Notes: generated by a model not told the origin, from the letters alone. DNA of 64,000 nt from Streptomyces sp. Ru62 (GCF_002920615.1 NZ_PQSU01000019.1:1-64000), one strand, 5' to 3'; counted from the stretch's first letter, positions 41,850-54,118 are shown. Made by a program: numbers and translations.

Positions 41850-42622
41850 GACGCGGCCCTTCCTCCTAACGGACGGGTCGCGCACCACAGGTCGCACAAG
41901 CCGCAGGGACAGTAACGTGCGCCACCGGTACCACGGAAGACCGCGTGCGCGCCGGGAGGCGCACGCCCTCGTCACCCGGCCGGGCCGGCCAAGTGGCTTG
42001 ACATCGTTGTCCGTTCAGGGGGTAGAGTCATGTGCACGACGATTGACAACGATGTCGCCTCCATTCGCCGCACAAGCCACGCGGTTCCAGGCCATTTCCC
42101 TCCGGACAGGCAGTCCACCCCCCTCGCCTGCCCGGCTCGCGGACCCGGTGCGACGCCACCGGGTCCGCCCAGAGCGACCCGGCCGGGCGGAAGGGGTTCC
42201 ATCGGCTGAGTACGACCCGCGCCCCGTGCCGCACCGCTGCACAGCAGCATCGAGGAGACCGCCGCCGGCGGAGCCGTGATCAAGTCGACGGTCCGGCGTC
42301 GTGATCGCCGCGCGGTTCGACGCCTCCGTCGTGCGCGGGGGCCCTCACCCGGCCGTCCGGCCCTGTGGGGGGAACGGGCCCGGCGGGTGCCGTCCCGGCC
42401 GGCGGGATCCAGCCCGAGGTCGACGCCGAGCAAGACACGCCGGAGCAAGACACACTGACCCGTTCGGTCCGCCGGGCGCCCGCAGCGACGAGCCCGAGGC
42501 GGATGAGCCGGCCCGCGCCCGGGCCGCCGGGACCGGCGGCCTCTCCCCCACCTCGGACAGCGACCCGGAACGGGGAACACGACCGGGAGGAAAGTCGGAG
42601 TTCCACTGTCGGGAGGTCTTCC
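41850..42622. other. Upstream region of the second GH92 gene
   Basis: A 773-bp gap between divergent genes. It holds the operator pair at 42000-42056. The remainder (42057-42622) has only short shadow frames rich in Arg and Pro; I see no supportable gene. An 11-base word GAGCAAGACAC is repeated near 42427-42452. Confidence 0.45.
41998..42056. promoter_or_regulatory. Inverted operator pair and face-to-face promoters
   Basis: GACATCGTTGTC (42000-42011) and its exact reverse complement GACAACGATGTC (42045-42056) flank a 33-bp spacer. Plus strand: TTGACA (41998-42003), 19 bp, TAGAGT (42023-42028). Minus strand: TTGTCA (42044-42049), 17 bp, TCTACC. Both -35 elements lie in the operators, so one dimeric or looping repressor could control transcription both ways. 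The minus-strand promoter would serve the GH92 gene. Confidence 0.55.
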
Positions 42623-43021
42623 GTGGCACGGCTGCTGATCGACGGCGACGACCTCGTGGTGCGGCTGTCCTGGCGCGAGCGGTTCCGGGCGCGCCGCCGG
42701 GAGGTCCGGCTGCCGGACGCGGTGATCAAGGACGCGTGGATCGAGCCCGACTGGTGGCGCGCGCTGCGCGGGGTGCCGGAGCGCGGCCTGCGACGGCCCG
42801 CCCGCCCTCTGGGCGAGTGGCGGCATCCGCGCGGACGGGACTTCGTCGCGCTGCGCAGTGGGTACCCGTCCGTTCTCGTCGACCTGTGGCCCGTTCCCTC
42901 CACCGCACCCCTCTCACGGGTCGCGGTCTCGGTGCCGCCCGAGGAGGCCGGCGAGCTGCTCGGGACGCTGCGGCGACGGAGGGTGCCGGAGCGGCCGGCC
43001 CCGGCGACCGGTCTCACTTGA
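42623..43021 (+). CDS. Small PH-like hypothetical protein
   Basis: 132 residues from the GTG at 42623 with GGGAGG 6 bases upstream. Begins MARLLIDGDDLVVRLSWRER, then 'REVRLPDAVIKDAWIEPDWW', 'HPRGRDFVALRSGYPSVLVD' and 'LSRVAVSVPPEEAGELLGTL'. The alternating strands ending in one helix suggest a bacterial PH-like domain, a fold used for protein or lipid contacts; this is inference from the pattern. No signal peptide. Its TGA stop lies inside the HAIR element of the next operon, so transcription from upstream would run through that operator. Confidence 0.65.
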   Translation: MARLLIDGDDLVVRLSWRERFRARRREVRLPDAVIKDAWIEPDWWRALRGVPERGLRRPARPLGEWRHPRGRDFVALRSGYPSVLVDLWPVPSTAPLSRVAVSVPPEEAGELLGTLRRRRVPERPAPATGLT

Positions 43022-43046
43022 CACCAGTCCACTCAAGTTTTATTCC
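43017..43046 (+). promoter_or_regulatory. HspR-type HAIR element and chaperone promoter
   Basis: CTTGACA-N7-ACTCAAG (43017-43037) agrees with the HAIR consensus CTTGAGT-N7-ACTCAAG at 12 of 14 defined positions. TTGACA (43018-43023), 17 bp and TATTCC (43041-43046) form a promoter that the element covers. HspR represses the dnaK and clpB operons of Streptomyces and is relieved by heat shock. This strongly suggests that the operon below is a heat-shock operon. Confidence 0.75.
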
Positions 43047-43107
43047 GATTGATAGGCAATTCGGTTCGAACGCGCAGCTCGCGGTGGGTGAGGAGGTGAC
43101 CCGCACG

Positions 43108-43467
43108 GTGGAGCCGGACCTGTACGCGGTGCTCGGTGTGGCGCGCTCCGCCACGGCCGAGGTGATCACCTCCGCCTTCCGCCGCAGGGCGTGGGAACTA
43201 CGGCCGGACACACGGGTGGACGCGGTCACCGCGGCCCGGTTCGACGAGGTGCGCACGGCGTACGAGACGCTCCGGGACCCGGTGCGGCGCGCGGCCTACG
43301 ACCGGGCGTACGACCGCTCGTCCCGGCGGCGGCACCACGCCCCGTCCGGCGCCGCCGCGGCGGGCCCGCTGTCCCGCCTCCGGTACCTCTTCGTGCCGGG
43401 CGGCACGGCTCCGGAGCCGCCGCTGCGCGCGGGACCGGTGCACTGGGAACCCGGTGAGCGGCCGTAG
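43108..43467 (+). CDS. J-domain protein with degenerate HPD motif
   Basis: 119 residues if the GTG at 43108 is used (AGGAGG 11 bases upstream); in-frame GTG codons at 43084 and 43096 are alternatives. Residues 5-70 align with a J domain: 'DLYAVLGVARSATAEVITSA', 'RFDEVRTAYETLRDPVRRAA', 'YDRAYD'. The essential HPD tripeptide is replaced by RPD (Arg32-Pro33-Asp34). Known HPD histidine substitutions abolish stimulation of DnaK ATPase, so this may be a J-like regulator rather than a true co-chaperone. No Gly/Phe region, zinc fingers or substrate domain. Encoded 35 bp before a second DnaK and under the same HspR-type promoter. Confidence 0.75.
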   Translation: MEPDLYAVLGVARSATAEVITSAFRRRAWELRPDTRVDAVTAARFDEVRTAYETLRDPVRRAAYDRAYDRSSRRRHHAPSGAAAAGPLSRLRYLFVPGGTAPEPPLRAGPVHWEPGERP

Positions 43468-43502
43468 GGCACACGGGCCGACGAGGAAGAGGGAGCACGC
43501 AG

Positions 43503-45385
<1,883 letters not shown>

Positions 45386-45386
<1 letters not shown>

Positions 45387-45838
45387 TGATGGACGGGGCG
45401 CGGACGCCAAGCTCGGACGAGGCGGAACGCCTGCTGCGGGAGCGCACCGCCGATCTCCAGCGGGTGAAGGCGGAGTACGACAACTACCGCAAGCGGGTGC
45501 GGCGGGACCGCATGGCCGTGCGGGAGATCGCCGTCGCCAACGTGCTGACGGCCCTGCTCCCGGTGGTGGACGCCGTGGACCGGGCGTGCGCGCACGAGCC
45601 GCTGACCCCGGGCCTGAAGGACATCGCCGACACGCTGCGCACCCAGCTGGGCTCGCTGGGGCTGCAGGCGTTCGGGGAGGAGGGCGAGCCGTTCGACCCG
45701 GCGTGCCACGAGGCGATCGTGCACCGTACGGCGCCGGGCGCGCAACGGCTGGTCTGCGCGGAGATCCTGCGCCCCGGCTACCGCATCGGCGACCGCCTCC
45801 TGCGCCCCGCCCACGTGACCGTGACCGGACCGCCGTGA
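45386..45838 (+). CDS. grpE: Nucleotide exchange factor GrpE (short form)
   Basis: 150 residues, shorter than E. coli GrpE (197). It keeps the helix 'LQRVKAEYDNYRKRVRRDR', the dimer helix 'VLTALLPVVDAVDRACAHE' and the C-terminal beta domain with 'FDPACHEAIVHRTAPGAQRL'. The long N-terminal coiled coil, linked to temperature sensing and substrate release in E. coli, is largely missing. GrpE releases ADP from DnaK. The ATG overlaps the dnaK stop codon by one base, so the two products are probably made together and work as a pair. Confidence 0.92.
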
Positions 45839-46055
45839 CCCTGGGGGCGGGGCGGGGTGGTCCGGACGCGGGGGCTTCGCGGGGCCCGGAAGCGCGGGTG
45901 CCGGCCGGGCCTGGAGCGGGAGCCGGACGGTGGGCCGGGGACCTGCCGCACGTCCCTCGCCCGTGGACCCGCTACGGCCGACAGGCCGGAGGTCCCGTGT
46001 CCATCCCGTGGACGGACCATAGCCACCCGGCGGAATGCGGTGCTACAAATGCCGC
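45839..46055. other. Intergenic region before the SpoIIE-type gene
   Basis: 217 bp, GC-rich until about 45,980 and then less so near the phosphatase start. No hairpin or gene recognised beyond the -10-like element at 46044. Confidence 0.4.
46044..46049 (+). promoter_or_regulatory. Possible leaderless -10 element
   Basis: TACAAA (then T) followed by six bases and the ATG at 46056. Favours that ATG over an in-frame ATG at 46035, which overlaps the element. Confidence 0.4.
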
Positions 46056-48812
46056 ATGTCGGACGAGTATGTCCGACACAGGCGCCCTTCCCGGCGCCCT
46101 GTGATCGGCAAGAGCCCCCGCAGCGTCGCCGGACAGGTCTTCCTGCTCCAGGTGGCGCTGGTGGTGCTGCTCGTGCTCTGCGCCGTCGTCGCGCTCCTCC
46201 TGCAGTCGAAGCGGGACACCAGCACGGAGGCCAGGCGTCGGTCCATAGCCGTCGCGCAGACCTTCGCCCACGCCCCGGGCCTGCTGCGCGCCCTGGAGAG
46301 CCCCGACCCGTCCCGTGTCCTCCAGCCGCTGACCGAGGCGGGGCGCAGATCGGCGGGCGTGGACTTCATCGTGGTCATGGACACCCACGGCACCCGCTAC
46401 ACCCACCCCATACCCAGCAAGATCGGCGAGCGGTTCGTCGGCACCATCGGGCCGTCGCTGGCCGGGAAGGTCTACACCGAGAGCGTCCACGGCCCGCTGG
46501 GCCACGAGGTACAGGCCACCGTGCCCGTGGACGACAGCCACGGGAAGGTGGTCGCTCTCGTCTCCGCCGGACTGAAGGTCAAGAACGTCACCAGCGAACT
46601 GCACCGGCAGCTTCCGATCATCCTCGCGGCCGGGGGCGGCGCGCTCGTGGTGTCGACCGGCGGCACGGCCCTGGTGGGCCGCAGGCTGCGGCGGCAGACC
46701 CACGGCCTGGGCCCGGACGAGATGACTCGCATGTACGAGCACCACGACGCGGTCCTGCACTCGGTGCGGGAGGGCGTCCTCATCATCGGTGCCGACGGCC
46801 GGCTGCTGCTCGCCAACGACGAGGCCCGGCGCCTGCTGGAACTGCCCCCCGACGCCGAGGGGCGCACGGCGCGGGAGCTGCCGGAACTGGACCCGGCGAC
46901 GGTGGAGCTGCTCGCCTCCGGGCGCGAGGCAAGCGACGAGGTGCACTTCGCCAAGGGGCGTCTGCTGGCGGTCAACCAGCGGCCCACGGAGTACGCGGGC
47001 GGTCCCCAGGGCACCGTCGTGACGCTCCGCGACTCCACCGAGCTCCAGGCGGTGTCCGGCCGTGCCGAGGCCGCCCGCGAGCGGCTGGAGCTGCTGTACG
47101 ACGCCGGGCTGTGCATCGGCAGCACCCTGGACGTGGTCCGCACGGCCGACGAACTGGCGCGGGTCGCCGTACCCCGGTTCGCCGACTTCGTCACCGTCGA
47201 CCTGGCCGACGCCGTCCTGCACGGCGAGGAACCGGCGCCGACGGCGCAGGACATCCGCCGGGTCGCCATGAACGGCATCGAGGACGACCACCCCCTGTAC
47301 GAGCTGGGCCGGCTGATCGACTTCCTGCCCTCCACCCCGCAGGCACGCGGCTACGGCGCCGGACACCCCGAGCTGGTGACCGACCTGTCGAAGGCCGAGG
47401 GCTGGAAGGCACAGGACCCCGAGCGGACCCGACGGATCCTGGACTACGGCATCCACTCGCTCATCGCCGCTCCCATCCGGGCGCGCGGTGTCGTCCTGGG
47501 CATGGCCAACTTCTGGCGGTCCAAGCGGGAGCCCTTCGACGCGGAGGAGCTGGCCCTGGCGGAGGAGCTGGTGACCCGGGCCGCGGTCAGCATCGACAAC
47601 GCCCGCCGGTACACCCGCGAGCACGCCCTCGCGGTCACCCTGCAGCGCAGTCTGCTGCCCCGGGCCCTGCCCGAGCAGAGCGCCCTCGACGTCGGCTACC
47701 GCTATCTGCCCGCGCAGTCCGGGGTGAGCGGGGACTGGTTCGACGTGATCCCGCTGCCGGGCGGCCGGGTGGCGCTGGCCGTCGGGGACGTGGTGGGGCA
47801 CGGGCTGCACGCCGCCGCGACGATGGGCCGGCTGCGGACCGCGGTGCACAACTTCTCGACGCTCGACCTGCCGCCCGACGAGCTGCTCCAGCACGTGGAC
47901 GACCTGGTCGGCCGCCTCGACCAGGACGAGCCCTGCCCGGACAAGTCCGACGAGATCGTCGGCGCCACCTGCCTGTACGCGATCTACGACCCGGTGACGC
48001 GCCGCTGCGTGATGGCCCGGGCCGGGCATCTCGCGCCCGCGCTGGTCGATCCCGACGGCAGCGTCACCTTCCCCGAGGTGCCGGCCGGGCCCCCGCTGGG
48101 CCTGGGCGGCCTGCCGTTCCAGACGGCCGAGCTGGAGCTGGCCGAGGGCAGCCAGCTCGTCCTGTACACCGACGGTCTGATCGAGGACCGCAGGCGCGAC
48201 CTGGACGAGGGCATGGAGCTGCTGCGCCGGGCCCTGGCGGGTCACCCCGGCCGGTCGCCGGAGGAGAGCTGCCGGGCGGTGCTGGAGCAACTGCTGCCCG
48301 AGCGTCCCAGGGACGACGTCGCCCTGCTCATCGCGCGCACCCGGGCCCTGCCGGCCGACCGGGTCGCCGACTGGGACGTGCCGCGCGACCCGGCCGCCGT
48401 GTCGGGGATGCGCGGGGCGGTCTCGGCCAGGCTGGCCGAGTGGGGGCTGTCCGAGCTGGGCTTCGGGATGGAGCTGGTGCTGAGCGAGCTGATCACCAAC
48501 GCCATCCGGTACGGCTCCGACCCGATCCATGTGCGGCTCATCCATGACCGCACGCTGATCTGCGAGGTGGCCGACGGCAGCAGCACCTCGCCGCATCTGC
48601 GGTACGCGGCGACGACCGACGAGGGGGGCCGGGGTCTGTTCTTGGTCTCGCAGCTGGCCGAGCGCTGGGGCACCCGGTACACGCCCCAGGGGAAGGTGAT
48701 CTGGGCGGAGCTGGCGGCGCCGGATTCCACGCGGCTGCTCGCGGGCTTCGCGGACCTGGAAGACCTCGGGGACCTGGAAGACCTCGGGGACCTGGGGGAC
48801 CTCGGGGACTGA
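46056..48812 (+). CDS. Membrane sensor PP2C/SpoIIE phosphatase with anti-sigma-type kinase domain
   Basis: 918 residues from the ATG at 46056. Order: transmembrane helix about 27-51; an extracytoplasmic Cache/PAS-like sensor about 52-180 ('SAGVDFIVVMDTHGTRYTHP', as in DcuS/CitA-type sensors); helix about 182-205; cytoplasmic PAS about 220-320; GAF about 340-520; SpoIIE-type phosphatase about 540-760 ('DWFDVIPLPGGRVALAVGDV', with metal-binding Asp residues); HATPase_c of the RsbW/anti-sigma type about 775-895 ('ELITNAIRYG'). Such proteins set anti-sigma/anti-anti-sigma phosphorylation in Streptomyces. The C-terminus is an unusual Asp/Leu/Gly repeat. No partner anti-sigma factor antagonist is encoded nearby. 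Confidence 0.9.
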   Translation: MSDEYVRHRRPSRRPVIGKSPRSVAGQVFLLQVALVVLLVLCAVVALLLQSKRDTSTEARRRSIAVAQTFAHAPGLLRALESPDPSRVLQPLTEAGRRSAGVDFIVVMDTHGTRYTHPIPSKIGERFVGTIGPSLAGKVYTESVHGPLGHEVQATVPVDDSHGKVVALVSAGLKVKNVTSELHRQLPIILAAGGGALVVSTGGTALVGRRLRRQTHGLGPDEMTRMYEHHDAVLHSVREGVLIIGADGRLLLANDEARRLLELPPDAEGRTARELPELDPATVELLASGREASDEVHFAKGRLLAVNQRPTEYAGGPQGTVVTLRDSTELQAVSGRAEAARERLELLYDAGLCIGSTLDVVRTADELARVAVPRFADFVTVDLADAVLHGEEPAPTAQDIRRVAMNGIEDDHPLYELGRLIDFLPSTPQARGYGAGHPELVTDLSKAEGWKAQDPERTRRILDYGIHSLIAAPIRARGVVLGMANFWRSKREPFDAEELALAEELVTRAAVSIDNARRYTREHALAVTLQRSLLPRALPEQSALDVGYRYLPAQSGVSGDWFDVIPLPGGRVALAVGDVVGHGLHAAATMGRLRTAVHNFSTLDLPPDELLQHVDDLVGRLDQDEPCPDKSDEIVGATCLYAIYDPVTRRCVMARAGHLAPALVDPDGSVTFPEVPAGPPLGLGGLPFQTAELELAEGSQLVLYTDGLIEDRRRDLDEGMELLRRALAGHPGRSPEESCRAVLEQLLPERPRDDVALLIARTRALPADRVADWDVPRDPAAVSGMRGAVSARLAEWGLSELGFGMELVLSELITNAIRYGSDPIHVRLIHDRTLICEVADGSSTSPHLRYAATTDEGGRGLFLVSQLAERWGTRYTPQGKVIWAELAAPDSTRLLAGFADLEDLGDLEDLGDLGDLGD
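48753..48806 (+). repeat. Three 18-bp in-frame repeats at a gene end
   Basis: GACCTGGAAGACCTCGGG occurs twice exactly (48753-48770, 48771-48788) and once as a variant (48789-48806), encoding DLEDLG, DLEDLG, DLGDLG, then a final Asp and the stop. The multiple of three keeps frame, so copy number could vary between strains. Confidence 0.9.
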
Positions 48813-49286
48813 CGGCTCAGCCCGAGCCCCGCCGGGCACCCCCGAGACCGCACGGCCCGCCCCAGCCGCCCCCGCCCGGACGACCAAGGGTCCTGTAGGC
48901 GCCGACACGACCCGCCCGGACGCCGGTGACCGTCCCCGCCCGCCCCGGCCCCTGACGAGGCCCACGAGGGCGCGAGAGGGGCTGGCGCGGGCGGAAGCGG
49001 CGCCACGCCGTACCCCCGCGCCGAGGCCGCCACGGACACGGCGAAGGGCCGTGCCGTGACCTGGCGCACCGGCTCGGGTGAAGCGCCGCCGTACCCCCGG
49101 CGGGGAGCCGTGTCGATCGGCGGCGAGGGTGCGCGGCGCGCCACCTCCCGGCCACCGTCTCCTCCCCGCCGCCGCGCCGCCCTGCCGCCTTGCCGTCCCC
49201 GCGCCGAAGGTGCCAAGGGCACGGCGAAGGACCGTGCCCCCGGTGCCGGGGACACGACCCTGAACGGCTGTGCCGTGACCTGCCGC
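48813..49286. other. Intergenic region downstream of acnA
   Basis: 474 bp between convergent genes. A diverged duplication is visible: a hairpin-forming word near 49,035-49,052 (CACGGC-GAAGG-GCCGTG) recurs near 49,217-49,239. No credible gene; frames here are Arg/Pro-rich shadows. Confidence 0.45.
49217..49239 (-). terminator. Possible acnA terminator
   Basis: 8-bp perfect stem (GGGCACGG with CCGTGCCC) and 7-base loop, 48 bp beyond the acnA stop codon on the minus strand. A similar hairpin lies about 180 bp further on. Confidence 0.45.
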
Positions 49287-52004
<2,718 letters not shown>

Positions 52005-52071
52005 GACAGTCTCCTTCATTGATGTGCGCGTACCACCGTCAATCGTGCCGCCACGCCGGCTTGGCCGAACC

Positions 52072-52104
52072 AGTAAGGTCAGGCTAAGTTAGGCCTGCCT
52101 TACT
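52072..52104 (-). promoter_or_regulatory. Iron-box-like dyad upstream of acnA
   Basis: AGTAAGGTCAGGC (52072-52084) and GCCTGCCTTACT (52093-52104) form an inverted repeat with one bulged base around TAAGTTAG. TAAGGTCAGGCTAAGTTAG (52074-52092) agrees with the DmdR/DtxR box TTAGGTTAGGCTCACCTAA at about 13 of 19 positions (consensus from memory). Minus-strand TAACTT and TAGCCT inside it are possible -10 hexamers for acnA. Iron control of aconitase is known in other actinobacteria. Confidence 0.45.
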
Positions 52105-52134
52105 GGAGTGGCGACCACGGTGCGCCTCGGCAGA

Positions 52135-52152
52135 TATCTCGATGTCGAGATA
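52135..52152. promoter_or_regulatory. Palindrome TATCTCGA-TG-TCGAGATA
   Basis: Perfect 8-bp arms, about 130 bp upstream of the acnA start. It contains ATCTC-N6-GAGAT with exactly the spacing of the palindrome at the HTH-MurA promoter (52561-52576), suggesting one shared regulator. Confidence 0.65.
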
Positions 52153-52300
52153 ACTCTAGTACATGGGCGCGGCTCGGTCATGCCCGACCCGGCCCCGGGG
52201 CGCCCGCACGCCACCCGCCGCACCGCGATCGCGGACCGTGCGATCGCGGACCCCCGGCCGGCGAGCCCCCGCCGACCGGGGCGCACACCCCGCGAAGGCC

Positions 52301-52411
52301 ATCCGCGCCGGCGCCCATCCGGACTGACACCCATCAGCACCGGCGCCCATCCGGGCTGACCCCATCCGCGCCGGCGCCCATCCGGGCTGACCCCCATCCG
52401 GGCTGACCCCC
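52301..52411. repeat. Degenerate 31-32-bp tandem repeat
   Basis: Three units (52301-52332, 52333-52363, 52364-52395) share the core CGCCCATCCGGGCTGACCCC with small changes, followed by a half unit (52396-52411) and weaker copies to about 52,440. It is non-coding, between acnA and the HTH-MurA gene. The 584-bp gap 52005-52588 holds this, the two palindromes and the iron-box-like dyad, and no gene I can support. Confidence 0.8.
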
Positions 52412-52560
52412 CTCCGCACCGACCCCCCTCCGCACCGGCCTCCACTCGGGCGACATCATCTGATTTGTCCTGACCTTTCCGGGTACACAGGATGCGTTCA
52501 GCCAAGCGGTCCTGACGGTCCGTCACCGTCGTCACCCGAATGGACCCCCCGACAGGCGCC

Positions 52561-52581
52561 ATCTCATATCTGAGATAGCCT
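52561..52581 (+). promoter_or_regulatory. Palindrome overlapping the leaderless -10 of the HTH-MurA gene
   Basis: ATCTCATATCTGAGAT (52561-52576; arms ATCTCA/TGAGAT) abuts TAGCCT (52576-52581), which precedes the ATG at 52589 by seven bases. A protein bound here would block the promoter. The gene's own XRE-type helix-turn-helix is the obvious candidate, giving autoregulation. Confidence 0.6.
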
Positions 52582-52588
52582 CAACCTC

Positions 52589-54118
52589 ATGTCAGACGAC
52601 TACCTCGTACGCATCGGCAAGCTCATCCGTGACGCCCGGCAACACCGGGGCTGGACACAGGCGCAGCTCGCGGAGGCGCTCGGCACCAGCCAGAGCGCCG
52701 TCAATCGCATCGAGCGCGGCAACCAGAACATCAGCCTTGAGATGATCGCCCGAATCGGCGAAGCCCTGGACAGCGAGATCGTGTCGCTGGGCTACGCGGG
52801 TCCGATGCATCTGCGCGTGGTCGGTGGCCGCCGTCTGTCCGGGGCCATCGACGTCAAGACCAGCAAGAACGCGTGCGTGGCGCTGCTGTGCGCCTCGCTG
52901 CTGAACAAGGGGCGCACGGTACTGCGCCGGGTGGCGCGGATCGAGGAGGTGTACCGCCTGCTGGAGGTGCTCAACTCCATCGGCGTGCGCACCCGCTGGA
53001 TCAACGACGGCGTCGACCTCGAACTCGTCCCGCCCGCCGAGCTGGACATGGACGCGATCGACGCGGAGGCCGCCGTCCGCACCCGCTCGATCATCATGTT
53101 CCTGGGCCCCCTGCTGCACCGCATGGACGGCTTCAAGCTGCCGTACGCCGGCGGCTGCGACCTGGGTACGCGGACCATCGAGCCGCACATGATCGCGCTG
53201 CGCCGGTTCGGCCTGGACATCGCGGCCACCGAGGGCCAGTACCACGCCCGGGTGGACCGCTCGGTGCGCCCCGACCGCCCGATCGTCCTGACCGAGCGCG
53301 GCGACACCGTGACCGAGAACGCGCTCCTCGCGGCCGCCCGGCACGACGGCGTCACGGTCATCCGCAACGCCTCCTCCAACTACATGGTCCAGGACCTGTG
53401 TTTCTTCCTGGAGGCGCTGGGCGTCAAGGTGGAGGGCATCGGCACCACCACGCTGACCGTGCACGGTGTGCCGAACATCGACGTGGACGTCGACTACTCC
53501 CCCTCCGAGGACCCGGTCGAGGCGATGAGCCTGCTGGCCGCCGCCGTCGTCACCGAGTCGGAGCTGACGGTGCGCCGGGTGCCCATCGAGTTCCTGGAGA
53601 TCGAGCTGGCGGTCCTGGAGGAGATGGGCCTCGACCACGACCGGTCCCCGGAGTACTCCGCGGACAACGGCCGCACCCGCCTGGTCGACCTCACGGTCCG
53701 CCCCTCCAAGCTGGAGGCGCCGATCGACAAGATCCACCCGATGCCCTTCCCCGGCCTGAACATCGACAACGTCCCGTTCTTCGCGGCCATCGCCGCGTCG
53801 GCACAGGGTCAGACCCTCATCCACGACTGGGTGTACGACAACCGCGCGATCTACCTGACCGACCTCAACCGCCTCGGCGGCCGGCTCCAGTTGCTGGACC
53901 CGCACCGGGTGCTGGTCGAGGGCCCGACCCGCTGGCGCGCCGCCGAGATGATGTGCCCACCGGCCCTGCGCCCCGCGGTGGTCGTACTGCTGGCGATGAT
54001 GGCGGCCGAGGGCACGTCGGTGCTGCGCAACGTATACGTCATCAACCGCGGCTACGAGGACCTGGCGGAGCGGCTGAACTCGATCGGGGCACAGATCGAG
54101 ATCTTCCGGGACATCTGA
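52589..54118 (+). CDS. XRE helix-turn-helix fused to a MurA-like enolpyruvyl transferase
   Basis: 509 residues. Residues 8-65 are a Cro/C1-type helix-turn-helix ('GWTQAQLAEALGTSQSAVNR', 'IERGNQNISLEMIARIGEAL'). Residues 72-509 are an EPSP synthase/MurA fold. MurA features kept: 'TSKNACVALLCASLL' (substrate Lys-Asn) and 'YAGGCDLGTRTIEPH' with Cys at the position of the E. coli MurA active-site Cys115. The 'PTD-x-Q' loop carrying the catalytic Asp is altered to 'PFPGLNIDNVPFFAAIAA'. It corresponds by synteny to S. coelicolor SCO5998 (called MurA2). Either an enzyme coupled to regulation, or a MurA relative that senses UDP-GlcNAc or a related ligand and acts as a transcription factor. Confidence 0.85.
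   Translation: MSDDYLVRIGKLIRDARQHRGWTQAQLAEALGTSQSAVNRIERGNQNISLEMIARIGEALDSEIVSLGYAGPMHLRVVGGRRLSGAIDVKTSKNACVALLCASLLNKGRTVLRRVARIEEVYRLLEVLNSIGVRTRWINDGVDLELVPPAELDMDAIDAEAAVRTRSIIMFLGPLLHRMDGFKLPYAGGCDLGTRTIEPHMIALRRFGLDIAATEGQYHARVDRSVRPDRPIVLTERGDTVTENALLAAARHDGVTVIRNASSNYMVQDLCFFLEALGVKVEGIGTTTLTVHGVPNIDVDVDYSPSEDPVEAMSLLAAAVVTESELTVRRVPIEFLEIELAVLEEMGLDHDRSPEYSADNGRTRLVDLTVRPSKLEAPIDKIHPMPFPGLNIDNVPFFAAIAASAQGQTLIHDWVYDNRAIYLTDLNRLGGRLQLLDPHRVLVEGPTRWRAAEMMCPPALRPAVVVLLAMMAAEGTSVLRNVYVINRGYEDLAERLNSIGAQIEIFRDI

Noticed and set aside
42030..42209. Short frame beginning ATGTGCACGACG downstream of the plus-strand promoter at 41998
   Set aside because: It has no ribosome site, lies across the second operator, and the translation resembles nothing known.
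45972..48965. A 997-residue minus-strand frame opposite the SpoIIE-type gene
   Set aside because: Shadow of a well-supported plus-strand gene; Gln/Arg/His-rich translation with no domain.
52108..52359. 83-residue plus-strand frame between acnA and HTH-MurA
   Set aside because: It crosses both palindrome and tandem repeats, is Arg/Pro-rich and has no homologue I recognise.
52301..52440. CRISPR-like array
   Set aside because: Units are contiguous 31-32-bp tandem repeats with no unique spacers and no cas genes nearby.
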